Origin: Callipepla californica brunnescens
Lineage: Eukaryota; Chordata; Aves; Galliformes; Odontophoridae
Length of the DNA stretch: 64,000 nucleotides
Direction: 5' to 3'
NCBI GenBank assembly: GCA_023055505.1
Contig: JALIRH010000001.1
Coordinates: 93,836,530 to 93,900,529 of the forward strand
This document shows, piece after piece, positions 1 to 12,209 of this stretch. The position numbers and the translations under genes were made by a program. The notes beneath the pieces were generated by a model, which did no database searches, was not told the origin of the DNA, and saw nothing but the letters and a program-made list of their open reading frames with translations. Each line of letters opens with the position of its first letter. Position 1 is the first letter of the stretch.

Positions 1-578
1 GCAAAAGATGGCTCAGTTTTTGGGGAAACACTGTGGGTCTCCTGGGGATGAGAATCTCACAAGGTCAGGAATATCTTGGTAATCCCCTCAGTGATACTAC
101 ATAAGGCTGAAGCATTCTAGGAAACAGTAATGCTGTTCTCAACATAAACTGAGGGAGGGGGGAGCCGGGAGGGGGGGGAAAGGCATTTGTTAATTTGGGA
201 AGGAACAAGTGTGAAGATGGATCAAACTAGATCAGGGATGAACAAGCAAAAGGAAAAGGACAGAAAAGGTCCAGGTTATAAGTTAGCTACACGCATGTGA
301 GTGTACTTGTCTGTTTAAGCCTTGCATCTGAACTCTGCATTCCATCCTATCTACTGATATCCTTGACCAGCTTTGAGAATGTGCTTTGTGTCTTGGATAG
401 AGTCGTCCTCTCGATGACTGCAGGAGTGGACCACGATTAGTGGGTTACTAATGTTTAGAAGGACCCAGTGTCAGTGCTGAAAGCTGGTTAAAGGGGCCCA
501 GGGCTAGGCCGTGACTGACTGTTAATGCTGGGCCAGAATAAAGAGGGACGCACTTAATGACTATGTATATTTTCCACA
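1..578 (+). mobile_element. Probable 3' end of an endogenous retroelement (internal tail plus 3' LTR)
   Basis: A G-rich polypurine tract at about 150-182 is followed by TGTTAATTT at 188, the arrangement of a retroviral polypurine tract followed by the TG that opens a 3' LTR. A polyadenylation signal AATAAA lies at 537-542, and a CA end is possible at about 577-578. The candidate LTR would be about 390 bp, with about 187 bp of internal 3' sequence before it, cut by the window edge. The segment is more GC-rich than the sequence after it. No coding remnant is visible. The partner LTR and the upstream target duplication would lie outside the window, so the call is untested. It could instead be unique sequence with a chance purine tract. 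Confidence 0.4.
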
Positions 579-2199
579 AATAAACCTGAAGTCAAAATAG
601 ATTGAGAAAAGTATCTAGCCGTTTCAATTGTTGCTGTTTATGCTTGTATGTGTTCCTGAAAAACCACAGTTATCTCTGTGTTAATCTTCCGTCACAGCTG
701 GTTTTGTTCATGGGTGTAACCACATGTAAATTGAGAATATGTCCTCAGCTATGCTGCTAGCTGGACTGAACAGAGAATAAGTCAAATGTCTGTTATGAAC
801 TGATATTAACCGATCAGTAACATGTCACAGGGAACTTAGTGTTTACATAATGACTCTATATACTCTTAAAAAAATAAACTATAGCAAGTAAAAAGAAGGC
901 TCAATTTATATGATTTAAGATACTGTGAAAGAGATGTTATGTGATGATACACAAAAATGTCAACCACTTCAGTCACATTTTTTGTGCGTGTCATTGGAAA
1001 GTTGGGAATATGAAGGCATTTTCAAGGAACTAAGTAGCAGAAAGAGAGTACTAGATTAAAAGATGTTTGTGTGAAGAGCTAAGATATTCCATAAATATCT
1101 GATTCTTATGGCTGGATAATATAATGTAGTTAAAACATTTTTAATATCCAGGCATTTTCATAACGCTAGTCTTTACTATAATGAAGCTGTACTACAGCTA
1201 TTTTTTCCCTACATAAACACAGTAGAACCACACTCAACCCACAAATAAAGCCTAACATAGTCCTTACTTTCATTCCTTTTCCCTGCCTTGAATATTCTTT
1301 TATTGTTTCATACTCTTTAAGTAGTTGTATCTTTTTGCTAAGTCTCTACATAATGGATGATTTTTCTTTGTTGTCTTAGAAAAAATCACTTCCTCCTGCT
1401 TCACTGTAGTTTTAGAAGGTTTATTTTCAGTTGCCCTAGGCTTCTGTGAATTGAACCCAGATGCCTTTTCTCTTTGGAGCTGTTGAACATTTTGAACTAA
1501 ATATGTCCCTTGTGCAATAGTTGAGTGGAAGAAAAATGCTTTAGTTCTATGTTGATACCTTTCAGGGCTATTTACAGGCTTGTTTTAAAGGCAGATTTAT
1601 TTAGCTACAAGAATGTTTTTCATATTAAAAAAGAAATATATATGTATATATATAATGCTCTAAGCCATAATACCAAGATAAGGACTTAAAATATTCATTG
1701 GTTTGGGGCACTTCAATCTCAGAAGATCAAAATAGACTTAACTCAAAACAGGCACATCAGTATTGCACACACACTGTCCAAAAACCAAAGGCTGGAAATA
1801 GCTACCTGGCTATCATCAGATGTACAGGACATGGAGGACTGGACTGCAAAATCAAACAGTGTGTGTTGTTATGTAACTATTAGACATATCTACTTTGTCA
1901 CTTCTGGCTTTTGGCAGAATGATGCTCTACTTTGTGTAGCATCTCCTCTTCTTGCTTGCAGAAAATCTGCATTCTTCAGTTACATTTTTGCTGTCTCAGC
2001 CACTCTAGGTTTCATCTTGTGGAAATTACCTTGTATGTAGTTGTCTTAGGTTCTTATAACCTGTCAGTAATCAAAATAGTAGACTTCCCACATCCCTAAA
2101 AGGGTTTATGCATTTGAAAATAAATTCACAGTCTCCAAGGACTACATCAGGCAAAATTTTGATCCATTCACATATTACTCATGTAAATATTGCTTAACT
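579..2199. other. Unique AT-rich non-coding stretch
   Basis: No recognisable gene or repeat. ORFs here are 60-70 codons, at the level expected by chance, and have no family resemblance. A short alternating TA/GTA tract lies at about 1636-1655. Confidence 0.6.
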
Positions 2200-2257
2200 T
2201 TATTATTTTTATTATTAGTATTAGTATTAGTATTAGTATGATTAGTATTATTATTAT
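2200..2257. repeat. Imperfect (TTA)n/(TAGTAT)n microsatellite
   Basis: A run of TTATTA units passes into four TAGTAT hexamer-like units and returns to TTATTATTA. It is a compound simple repeat with no coding content. Confidence 0.85.
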
Positions 2258-2374
2258 GTGAAAGATTTAAAAAACATACTGCATTCTTTTTGTTGTTGAT
2301 GCTTCCTTTTTATTCATTATGAGAAGAGGAGATTATACTACTGTATTTGAGTAAATTCACCTGCTCAGGACAGC

Positions 2375-2406
2375 CAAAACAAACAAACAAACAAACAAAC
2401 AAACAA
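2375..2406. repeat. (CAAA)n microsatellite
   Basis: About seven uninterrupted CAAA tetramers. The motif recurs as short runs elsewhere (34,258-34,290 and 61,768-61,784). Confidence 0.9.
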
Positions 2407-5400
2407 CAGTAACAGTAGTTAAGTATAATAAAATAAATGAAATAATAAAGTAATAGAGTCAGAAAGAACTATGAAGGAATCTCTTTGGACAGATGATTTT
2501 CTGGTAATAAGGAGTGGAGGTAATCACACAGCCAGTGCTTGTATTTTAGCCCTAATTTCAGCTAACAGAATCTGACAACCTTTTGCATACTCTCTTGTTC
2601 TTAATTGTGCTCCAGATACAACTCTGCTTCTGTTATATTAGACATGATACTGATATATTTTAAATGGCCTAGTAATTGCAGCAACGCCTTTAGGCTACTG
2701 CTAATTTCAGTTTCAGCTTCCATCTAAATTTACTTGACCGTATGTGTGCGCATATGAAAAGGAAAGCAAGTGTGATCTTTAAAAATTTGTCAATTTTAAA
2801 CTTTTTCAAAACAGTAATACATAAAACAGTCCTTAGAGTAGCCTATTATTTACAGGCTACCTATAACCATATAGTATTTAATCAATACAATTTCTCACTA
2901 GATAAGTCACAGTGCATTCATTTTAGCTACTCACTGTACTCTCTTTTCAAGTAAATTATAAATAACTACCAATGTTGTAGGAACAATATAATTACACTTT
3001 CTGGGACACTGGTAACAGAAGACACAAGTTAGTGAAGTTTCCCTAGACTGAGAAAGATGAAGAGGTATTTTATAGAAGAAAATTCAAAACGACAACTAGA
3101 AATTTTGGTCAAGCAGACAAAACATGAAGTCACTTTGACCTTGATAAGTATATGAAGACAAAATTATCATTTCTTTTCCTCTCATTCATATATTAAGACA
3201 CAGTACTTGTTTGCTGAAATATTTACAAGTTCCAGCTTGTACCAAACCAATAGTATCAAACTTTCAGAACAAATTTAGTTCTATGCATCCTCTATAGAAA
3301 AAATCTTTCCAAGAGAATATTTTTCAGATTTTCTTAACTAGTGGGACTGAATTCTGAATGTAATGTATACAGAGGGACAGAGATAGGTACTGAGAGCTTG
3401 CATTGCCACCAGATACTCCTGCATTGCCACCAGATACTCCTCTTCTCATCCACAGAACTTACTAAAAATAAAATCTTGAGAAACGGGTTACACTGTACTG
3501 AATTTATATCCTCTGCTGGTTTTGTAAAATGCAGTGATTAACTGACTGTGTGCATTTTTGACAGTGATACTTCCTTTGATTTCTTAATAATAACTTGAAA
3601 ATTATTTATGCTCACTGTCCTTCACACTGTCATGTGAAGTCTTTTACAACAAAGCAAAAGAGATGTTACACAAGAGGGGGAATGTACATAAAGGTTCTTC
3701 ATTTTCCCTGTATTTATAAACACATGATGTGGTTTTAATTTGTCAGTCTTCCCTCCTATACTATATTACTCAAAATATGTAAGAAACAGGCTTTCATAAT
3801 TATTTGTGGTTTCCAGTATAAACAATCTAGGCATGAGTCTGTTTGCTGACTTATAAAGTAAGTACAGATTCCCTTCAGCATTATTCCAGCAGCCCTATGA
3901 GAAAGGTGTTGCATCTTTATAAAGATGTAATAAGATTTGTAATGAATGTGTGGTATAAAGGATGCTTTTGAAAGCTCTGATCTTGCTGTATCCTAAAACA
4001 TCTTAGTATGTTTTATAAAAGCCATATGATCATTCATGACAAGCAGGATAGGAACCTGGAAAGTGGAGGGAGGGAAAGGAGAAAGGAGAAAAACACAACA
4101 CTACTGTTCTCTGATGACTTTGGTAAATATTTAGACTTATCTTTAAGAGGTGTAGCCTCAACTTTGGCAAACCAAAGACTTATGCTGCCCCATGAGTGTA
4201 GCGACCGCTTGGTTTAACAGGGACTGAGAATGTACTACTATAATTTCCTTCAGATGGTAATTTAATTGAAACAGAAGTTGGAGACTGGAAAAAAACTACA
4301 TCAACCCCTTTTCTGCTTATATAATCAGCAGTTGGTATTTTCACTGAGGTATAACGATCAAAACTTGAGTAAAGACAGATCTCTGTGAAATCTTAGCTGT
4401 AATAGCTCTCAAATAAAAAGGCATTTTTATTAAACAGCCCCCAAAGGAAGTCTGATATGAGAAGTGGATATGCAAAAGTAAGCAGGCTATTGGGTACTTC
4501 CTTTGAAGCTTTAAAAAATCTAAAGAAAAGAAAATAAAACAAAACAAAGATTCCTTCCCTCTGTCAAAGACTCAGTTATACAGTCTGAAGACTCTTTATG
4601 TTTTACCCCAGCTGCAGCTGATGAGGACTCCACTTCTCCGGTCTTCCAGAGCATATTTAGTTGTGCTTGATATCAGAAATAATATGTTTGTGTGTGTGTA
4701 AACACAAACAGAACTTCCTAAATGTCATTCAAAGGAAGAATATCTTCCTAAGCACAGGATTTGCCTTGTGAATAGGAAAATACTAGATGTCTGTTAACTA
4801 ATGTAAGCTTACAGAAAAACACTGCACAAACAAAGATTTCCTGGGCTACATTTTACATGAGATAATCATTGGCGGGAATAACTAATTTCAGCTTGTGTCT
4901 TTGTTAAACTCATCACAGGACTAATATAAACTGTGATGCTGAGCCATAATCATGACGAAGGGATCTGCACTATGAATCTGAATACTGAATGACAAGCCCA
5001 TGCCACTCGGATATTCATAAACAAAACATGAGCAAAAGTTCAGGGAAATGAGAGACAATATAACTTCATGATACAGTTTTGTAGGTGTCATTTTTGATCT
5101 TTACTGTACCAAATTTTAATCATATAAATAGCACAGACTTTTTTTTCATAAAATGTACTCTGACTGTTAGCAAAATGCACTCCATCCACGCTATTAATCA
5201 TCCACATTATTTGCCACTTAAACAAAACAATGACAATAGAACAAAATAAACAAACAAAAACTCATAAACAACTAGATACATCTTTGAGGGGAAAAAAATA
5301 AATCTCTGTGATCCTTTATAATTGTCTTTTGTTTTGTTGCCTTCACTTTGTGCCATTTTTACCTGCATTTATCTGCAGCTAGGCCAGGCTGTTCCTAAAA

Positions 5401-6470
5401 GACAGTCAATATTTTCACTCTCCTTTATATGAAAGCATTTCTCCTCAGTTTGGCTTAACAGAATTTCATGAGTATATTATTGGTTATGTTATAAAATATA
5501 GAAATAGGAAATAGGCGAAATATCTAACATTCTTGAGTAGTTTTGTTGTTGCTTTTTACTGTGGATGTGCTGATAATACAATGTAGTCCATCTCAAGGAG
5601 AGAAATAAATAAACCTTATATTTGGAATTATCTGTTTCATTACTTAAGGAAATTTTCATAGGAGTCGAAGGATTTTTTTTCAGGACATTTTTTTTTTTTT
5701 GGCAAAAATTTCAAAATGTTTGCAAGTTCTTGTGAATCTCATGTTAAGATAATTCCCTTGGGTCACTATACGCAGTGCATCTAAACAATAAGCAATGATG
5801 TGTGTTAATAGGATTCTGAAGTATCTGTAGTCTACACAACATCTGAAAGATTATATTCTTCATTCAAACTCATCTTCCTATATTTCACTTCTGATCTTCA
5901 TAATCTTATTTTCTGACACTAGCAAATGTGATCATCTTCCTTCTTCATCCGTTCAAAATGGTGTCGAATGCATGTTTTTCCCATTCTTGTCACTTGAATC
6001 AAATCATTCCTATAGCAGTAAATTTCCATTGTATACCAATGAAAACACCCAAACAGATGTCTTTTATAGTATATTCTGCCTTACTTGTTATTTCTTAGAA
6101 ATTAACAAGATATGAAAACCCCACTTCCATCTTTATTGTAGTCTGTGATGGTAATGTTTCAAAGATTGCATTAGCTTTCTGTGACAATGCACTTCACACA
6201 TGTAGTTAAATTTTAAGCAGCAACATAGCTCATTGGTCTTCCTAAGATGTTATTGAACAAAAATACCTGGGATATGAAAATTGAAATCATTATAAAGCTA
6301 TAGTTCTAAGAGCTACAGATGTTTACAGAGCACATTTATCCTGCCAAAAATTTACAATCCCAGATTCCCTAACTGCCTATATCACACACATAATCCTTCT
6401 GTTTCTGGCTCTTTTTCTTGATTACAACATCTAGCTTTCTTCCAAAACAAACCCAGTGTGAAGTTTAAGG
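2407..6470. other. Unique AT-rich non-coding stretch
   Basis: No gene or recognisable transposon. It holds a perfect 21-bp tandem duplication at 3399-3440 (listed separately), a small GTTTGTGT/ACACAAAC inverted repeat at about 4686-4709, and oligo-T runs near 5670-5700. The ORFs (60-70 codons) show no domain. Confidence 0.6.
3399..3440 (+). repeat. Perfect 21-bp tandem duplication (two units)
   Basis: The unit starting TGCATTGCCACC and ending ACTCC occurs at 3399-3419 and again, identically, at 3420-3440. No third unit follows. Perfect identity suggests a recent duplication by replication slippage. Confidence 0.95.
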
Positions 6471-6713
6471 ATGCAGATATCACTCTCAGAATGGCAATAC
6501 AGAAAAGCCTCAGACACTCCATCTGCACCAAAAACAGTAACTTTTTTTCCACTCTATGAAAATATTGCTGTAGTAGGCTATGATTCAACTGGAAGATTAT
6601 ACCATATAGAGGAGCAGAGGAGGATAATTCTTGCAGAGTGTCACAGAAATCCTGTTTTGGGTACAAATGCTGTGCAATGTGGAGGTAGTCTATTCCAAGT
6701 ACTTCATCAGTAG
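6471..6713 (+). pseudogene. Short ORF with faint integrase zinc-binding (H2C2) resemblance; unproven
   Basis: This is an 80-codon ORF ending in TAG. Its second half reads GRLYHIEEQRRIILAECH followed by RNPVLGT. That order resembles the stretch before the His-x-x-x-x-Gly core of integrase zinc-binding domains in Ty3/gypsy-type and Ginger elements and in the host genes GIN1 and KRBA2, as I remember the family: an acidic helix, then ECH, N/S-P and G-T/H. The second histidine region and the downstream CxxC are not visible, and the frame closes before the expected YYW motif. A 115-codon ORF overlaps on the other strand (6382-6729) and has no recognisable features. The match could be chance. If real, this is a decayed retroelement or integrase-derived fragment rather than a working gene. 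Confidence 0.2.
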
Positions 6714-9700
6714 TGTGGATGTAGAACAACCTGCATTCACAAGTTTAAGAGCAGTGTAGGTGTTGTGGTGTATTTAGCAATGCAACTGTAGTCTGGTTTT
6801 CATCTCATTTAGTAGATCATTTAGCCTACAAAGCAAAAAGGAGTTGAAACTGAGGTATTCAGTAACTGTGGTGGGAGGAGCAGCTAGAAACAGTCAAGTG
6901 CAGAGGCACTTTTGGTTTGTATTGTTGTTTACAAGCTGTTTGAAAGATTTTTTTACTACATACAGAAAAGACTGTGTTAATGAGCAATTAAGGGATGTGA
7001 AAAACATGAGCTGAAGATAATCACTTCCTTTATCATTAAAAAATGAAGTATTGCTTGCATTCCTTGCCTTTTGGTATTACAAATGTTATGACTAATACAT
7101 AAGCATTTATTTTTTGTATGCTCCAAACAGAGGAAGTTCAGGTGTAACCGGGAGGACATACAAATGTTTTACGGAGAAAAATTGTATTCCATGTACCTAT
7201 GTGGTTAAATACACACAGCATATGTGTCTGTGGCAGTTCCTTGAAAGAAACAGAGAAGGGTGAATAATCAAATAGAAACCTGTTTGACTGGATCAGAGCT
7301 TTAGGTGATTGCTTTTGATAAAAGTCTATGAGATATTGATGTCCTAACATGAAGCATATCGCAGTGTAAGGACCACTGCACAGTTACCTAGGTGTCAGAA
7401 TTGTTCCTCCACTGGGATAAAAAAATGACATGATTCTGTTAGCTTGTGGTGAAGAACAATATATATATATATATACATATATATAACTATTCAAATCAAC
7501 CTAAGTTATTTACGATAATCTTTGTTAAAACATGGATGCATTGCCTTTGCTTGAAGTTCAGGTTCAACTTTCCCCTCGAGCTAACATTTTCTGGTGATCA
7601 CCATTTGGAGATAGAAGGGAATGAAGACTGAAACAGTTACATTTTGACATAGTAACTCTGCAGCCCAAATCTGAAAACTAGAAAACATGCTAAAATTATG
7701 AATTAAGCATATACTTAAAACTGCACTTACAGGCATGCAGAAAAATTAAAGCTTTAAATTAAAAAATTGTTCATCTAGAATAAACTCAATATGAAAATCT
7801 CTGTCTGAAAAAGTGTATAGCTAGAGATACATTGAGCAGTGGTTATGGAGAAAATGCAATTATTTGGGGATCCATCACTTTTCCTAAATGTGCAGAGCTC
7901 ATGAATGATGCATAAACGAAGGGAGGTCTTGTCACAGTGCAGGTGTAAACTTAGAGATGCATGCATGGTCATTGCAGAAATGCACAAGTTGTTATCTAGG
8001 CCACTAAGGACAAAGTTTGGATACTTTTAAATTATAATGTTTTTTACCTTGATTAGACCAATATAATGTCTCAAGACTATTTTTTTAGACAGACAAATAC
8101 TTTTTTGTTGTTCTTTTTCTCCCTCCCAAAGGAATTTATATCTTGAATCACCTCTCAAAATGTATGATTCAAGCTTCATAACTTCCAGTTTGATTTAAAG
8201 ATTATTGTTATCAGACAAATTTACTATAGTAGTATTTCAGTTCTTCAGTAACAAATCACATTATATGGCAGTAGGAAAAAAACAACTTTGAAAAGCACAA
8301 CTGTATTCCACTTATATTTACTGCCTCATCTCAGATAAGACCACATTAATAGAGGAAATGATTGTACTAATATTAATGAGATGTCATTTTTACACTAATA
8401 TTTATATTTCATGTTAGGAAATACTAAAAGCAATGTAGCCTCCAGATGTCTTTATACTTCTTTGTGACAGAGCCACATTTGTCTTTTGAAATGATTATAT
8501 TCAGAAATAAAAGTCCATCAATTATTGACAGGAATTTCTGCTTATTGAGTAATAATTCAACACAAACAAAAGATGAACTGAGGCAATTCTGATATTATTT
8601 ATTGTATTCGAAAACAGACATACTGACTACATGAACGTTTTTGAATATGTGCATTGCAAGCACTATTCAGAACTATTTTTCTATGTTAACCACCTATAAG
8701 GTAGGTATATGAGGTATTGTCCACTTCTACATTATTTTGAATGCAAGCATGTGTGAAAATTGAAACATGGTAATTTTCAGATTTAAAAGCATATTTAATT
8801 CAGTGGGATATTTGACTGTGTTAAAATTGAGATCTTGGCTCACAGTTCTATAATCTAATTTAGAAATTGCTTATTTAGTTAAAAAGTTGTTCATCTCCTA
8901 ACAATATTTTGTTGTTGTAGTTGTTTCTTTGTTTGTCTTTGTAAAAGGGCTTAATCTGAAATTTCAAACTTCGGCATGAGTTTAAATTAATAGTAGATGT
9001 ACTGCTCGAATTCAGCCCAACAGGAAGACCATTAGTAAAGCAGCAAATGTTACTGTGAAAAAGAAGCTCTAGCAAGTAACAGTTAGGAATTTTGTCACTT
9101 CTATCCTTCAAAGCCTTTTGTCTATTTTTATTTTTCTATGTTACAGCTACAATTCTTGATCTGGAGTCAAAAGCAAGTGTGATACTCTTTCCTTGGCCTC
9201 AAGCATAAAGTCTTATTAACAGCATTATGTCCTTGCCCTGGAATGCAATATGTGTGTATGCCTGTAAACGAATGCAGGCTGACCTAAAAAAGAGATCAAA
9301 AAAGAAGTGTTACTGCACATTAATATTTCATATGGTTGAAAGGGTATCAGTCAAAATTCAATCTTCTTGAGCTTTTAATTAAATATTAATATGAAAAGAA
9401 AGAAAAGTATCCCATTTAGTTGCTTTCTTCAAGCACTAAATGCAAAACATGTATGTGTATTCATAAATATATTGTTTTCAACAAATAGGAATCCAGAATA
9501 TGAATACTTTTATAAGTGTTAATCTTAAATGTGAACAAATTGAAGTGGATGTAGTTGAATCCCTTCTACATGTTATTAGTTTGCATTGTGCCTTGAAGGT
9601 TACATATAGATTTAATTTCAGGCATCTGGTATTCTTATCCTCCTCAACAAGCATGTTCAACTAAAATTCCTTCTTTTACAAAAGTAGCTTTCCCCCATGA

Positions 9701-9736
9701 AAAAAAAAAAGAGAAAAAAGAAAAGAAAAAAAAAGT
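6714..9736. other. Unique AT-rich non-coding stretch
   Basis: No gene identified. It contains an (AT)n microsatellite at 7459-7485 and an A-rich low-complexity tract at about 9700-9734 just before a CR1 tail. The ORFs are 60-80 codons without domains. Confidence 0.6.
7459..7485. repeat. (AT)n microsatellite
   Basis: About 27 bp of alternating AT broken by one C. Confidence 0.9.
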
Positions 9737-9882
9737 GTTCAGGATGTTGTCCATGTGTATGTTCAAGGAACGTTTAGATGTGTTGAGGGACATGGCTTAG
9801 TAGGAACTATTAGAGATAACTGGATGGTTGAACTGGATGATACTATCTGACCTTTCCAGCTTTGGTGATTCTACGTTCCTGA
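9737..9882 (+). mobile_element. CR1 LINE, 3'-terminal fragment
   Basis: The order of motifs is that of the CR1 3' UTR: GTTCAAGGAACGTTTAGATG, then GAGGGACATGGCTTAG, then TGGTTGAACTGGATGA, then a gap and GACCTTTCCAGC, ending in a degenerate GTGATTCTACG copy of the CR1 terminal octamer. It is truncated at its 5' end, as most CR1 copies are, and contains no ORF2 sequence. Its upstream edge touches an A-rich tract. Divergence suggests an old copy. Confidence 0.8.
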
Positions 9883-9917
9883 ATCAGAGCTGTAAGAGTG
9901 GTAATTGTGTATGACAT

Positions 9918-9946
9918 ACTGGTATGGACTGGTATGGACTGGTGTG
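9918..9946 (+). repeat. Short tandem repeat, 10-bp unit x3
   Basis: ACTGGTATGG at 9918-9927 and 9928-9937, then ACTGGTGTG at 9938-9946. Confidence 0.9.
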
Positions 9947-10550
9947 TAAGTCTAGATCAGCGCTTTTTCAGTATAGAAATTACTAAGTATAAAGTCCTGA
10001 TTTCTCAGTTTATTGAAAAATAAATTGGGCATCAAATCATTAAAGCAAAAATAGGTTAAATATTTATTCTTATTCATTAAAAATAAACAGAACAGATTTT
10101 TTTCAGTAGTGTCATTCTTTGGTTAAATTAATGGGTTAAATGAGAGCCTTACTGTCACTGTTCAAAACAATCTGATACAAACGTCACCTCAAGACAAATG
10201 CAAAATTGAGAAGATGTGTACAAATTGATTGACATGTCACATAAATTTAGAATAAACTTTGACTAACTTCCAGGTGAGCTTTAGTAGTCAAAGAAAATTC
10301 TCAGCACTTCAGATCATCATGCATGCAAGATGAAGATCAGCAGGATTCCTCATGTGAGTGCAGGCTGGCTTGTATTTACATCAAACATTTTTAGAAAGCT
10401 GCTCTTTGTTCAGATGTTACATGTGTCAAAAACATGCTGGCTCCAGTTAGTAAATCCATTCACATGATGAAGCTTCTCCTATTTTGTTACATTCAGCAAC
10501 ATAATCTAGCAATACTTATCTCACAAATGAAGCCTCTCAAACATCTGTCA

Positions 10551-10570
10551 AATAATAATAATAATAATAA
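10551..10570. repeat. (AAT)n microsatellite
   Basis: A 20-bp pure AAT trinucleotide run. Confidence 0.9.
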
Positions 10571-11267
10571 AAATTGCAGAAGCAGTGGGAAAGAGGTATC
10601 CAGAAAACACAGCATCTAGGAGACTTAATTTTCATGTCTTACCTTCTGACAATCCCCCCAATAATGGAAAAGCTGTTGAGGCAGCTGTTCATTGCTGCCT
10701 GCTATTTTGTTACAATTCAGCAATGACCTCTAGAGGAACTGACAGTGGTATTAATGAGAAGCAAAAAGCAAATCCTCTCTCAGTCCTACACAATGATGAA
10801 GATGGAAGGAGCATCCCCAGCTGTCTGAGATGTTAGAAAATCTATCCTAAAACCCAAACATTGTACTTATGTCAGTATTGCAAAAGTTTATTATTTTAAC
10901 GAGTCCTGGTATATACTTTTCTTTTAACACATCTATCTTGAAGTGACTCAATTACTTCTAAGTTTCAAATTAGAGATCTAAAGGTCTCCTTTCCGGTCAT
11001 GCAGAAAAGGTAAAAACAAGTTCAAAACTGTGAAAAACGAACAAAGTTTAGTGTTTAACCTTTCTCAAATAATATGTATGATAAGAACTGCAGAAACAAA
11101 AAGAATGCACCACATTTCCACTTAAGGCCAACAGTTGTCCTTAAAACACAGACTTATTATAATATCTAACGTTAATGAATCTGTAGAGCATTTTTCTCCT
11201 TTTGTAATTTTATGTAAAGGACTAAAACAACACAAAAAGCTGTCGCCTTATCACTCGGTTTTTACCT

Positions 11268-11614
11268 GTGTTATTTCATTTCAGGAGCAGAATCACTTTT
11301 AAAGCAGGGATAGCTACATTTTTACAGCTTTTGTCATTTTTATGTTTCTGTGTTCTAACGGCCAGAAACTGCAACACAGGCGGTTGGTTCCACACGAATG
11401 TGCGCAAGAACTTCTTTACGGTGAGGGTGACGAAGCACTGGAACAGGCTGCCCAGGGGGGTTGTGGAATCTTCTTCTCTGGAGATATTCAAGACCCTCCT
11501 GGACGCCTACCTGTGCAACCTGGTGTAGGGAACCTGCTTTGGCAGGGGGTTGGACTCGATGATCTCTTGAGGTCCCTTCCAACCCCTATGAATCTGTGAT
11601 TCTGTGATTCTATA
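11268..11614 (+). mobile_element. CR1 LINE 3' end with the C-terminus of the reverse-transcriptase ORF
   Basis: From about 11,350 the sequence is a clear CR1 tail. The frame at 11,268-11,528 ends with the conserved carboxyl end of CR1 ORF2: KNFFTVRVTKHWNRLP, then EIFKTLLDAYLCNLV and stop. The 3' UTR follows, with GGGGGTTGGACTCGATGATC, AGGTCCCTTCCAACCCC and two terminal octamer copies (TGTGATTC). The first 80 or so bases of the ORF have no clear CR1 match, so the true 5' junction is probably near 11,350. The catalytic reverse-transcriptase core and the endonuclease are absent. This copy looks less diverged than the one at 9.7 kb. Shadow frames on both strands here are not genes. Confidence 0.92.
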
Positions 11615-11784
11615 TGCAAAGAAGAGTCAATCAACATATCTTGTGAAATAGGCTACTGGAGTGCAACAGCAACATGGATCTCAAATTAGATTCCAATAAT
11701 CCAGAGTGGTTTTGCAGGTGTTTCAAAATATTTAAACTAGTTTTGATATAATATTTGTTGACAAGGGATTTACATTTGAGGAAA

Positions 11785-12209
<425 letters not shown>

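Larger units (their letters stand above)
9883..11267. other. Unique non-coding stretch with minor tandem repeats
   Basis: It holds three tandem copies of a 10-bp unit ACTGGTATGG at 9918-9946 (the last one degenerate) and an (AAT)n run at 10,551-10,570. ORFs at 10,434-10,619 and 10,585-10,836 have no recognisable domain and the first reads through the AAT repeat. No gene called. Confidence 0.6.

Noticed and set aside
6382..6729. 115-codon minus-strand ORF
   Set aside because: No domain recognised and it overlaps the opposite-strand frame with weak integrase resemblance; length alone is not evidence.
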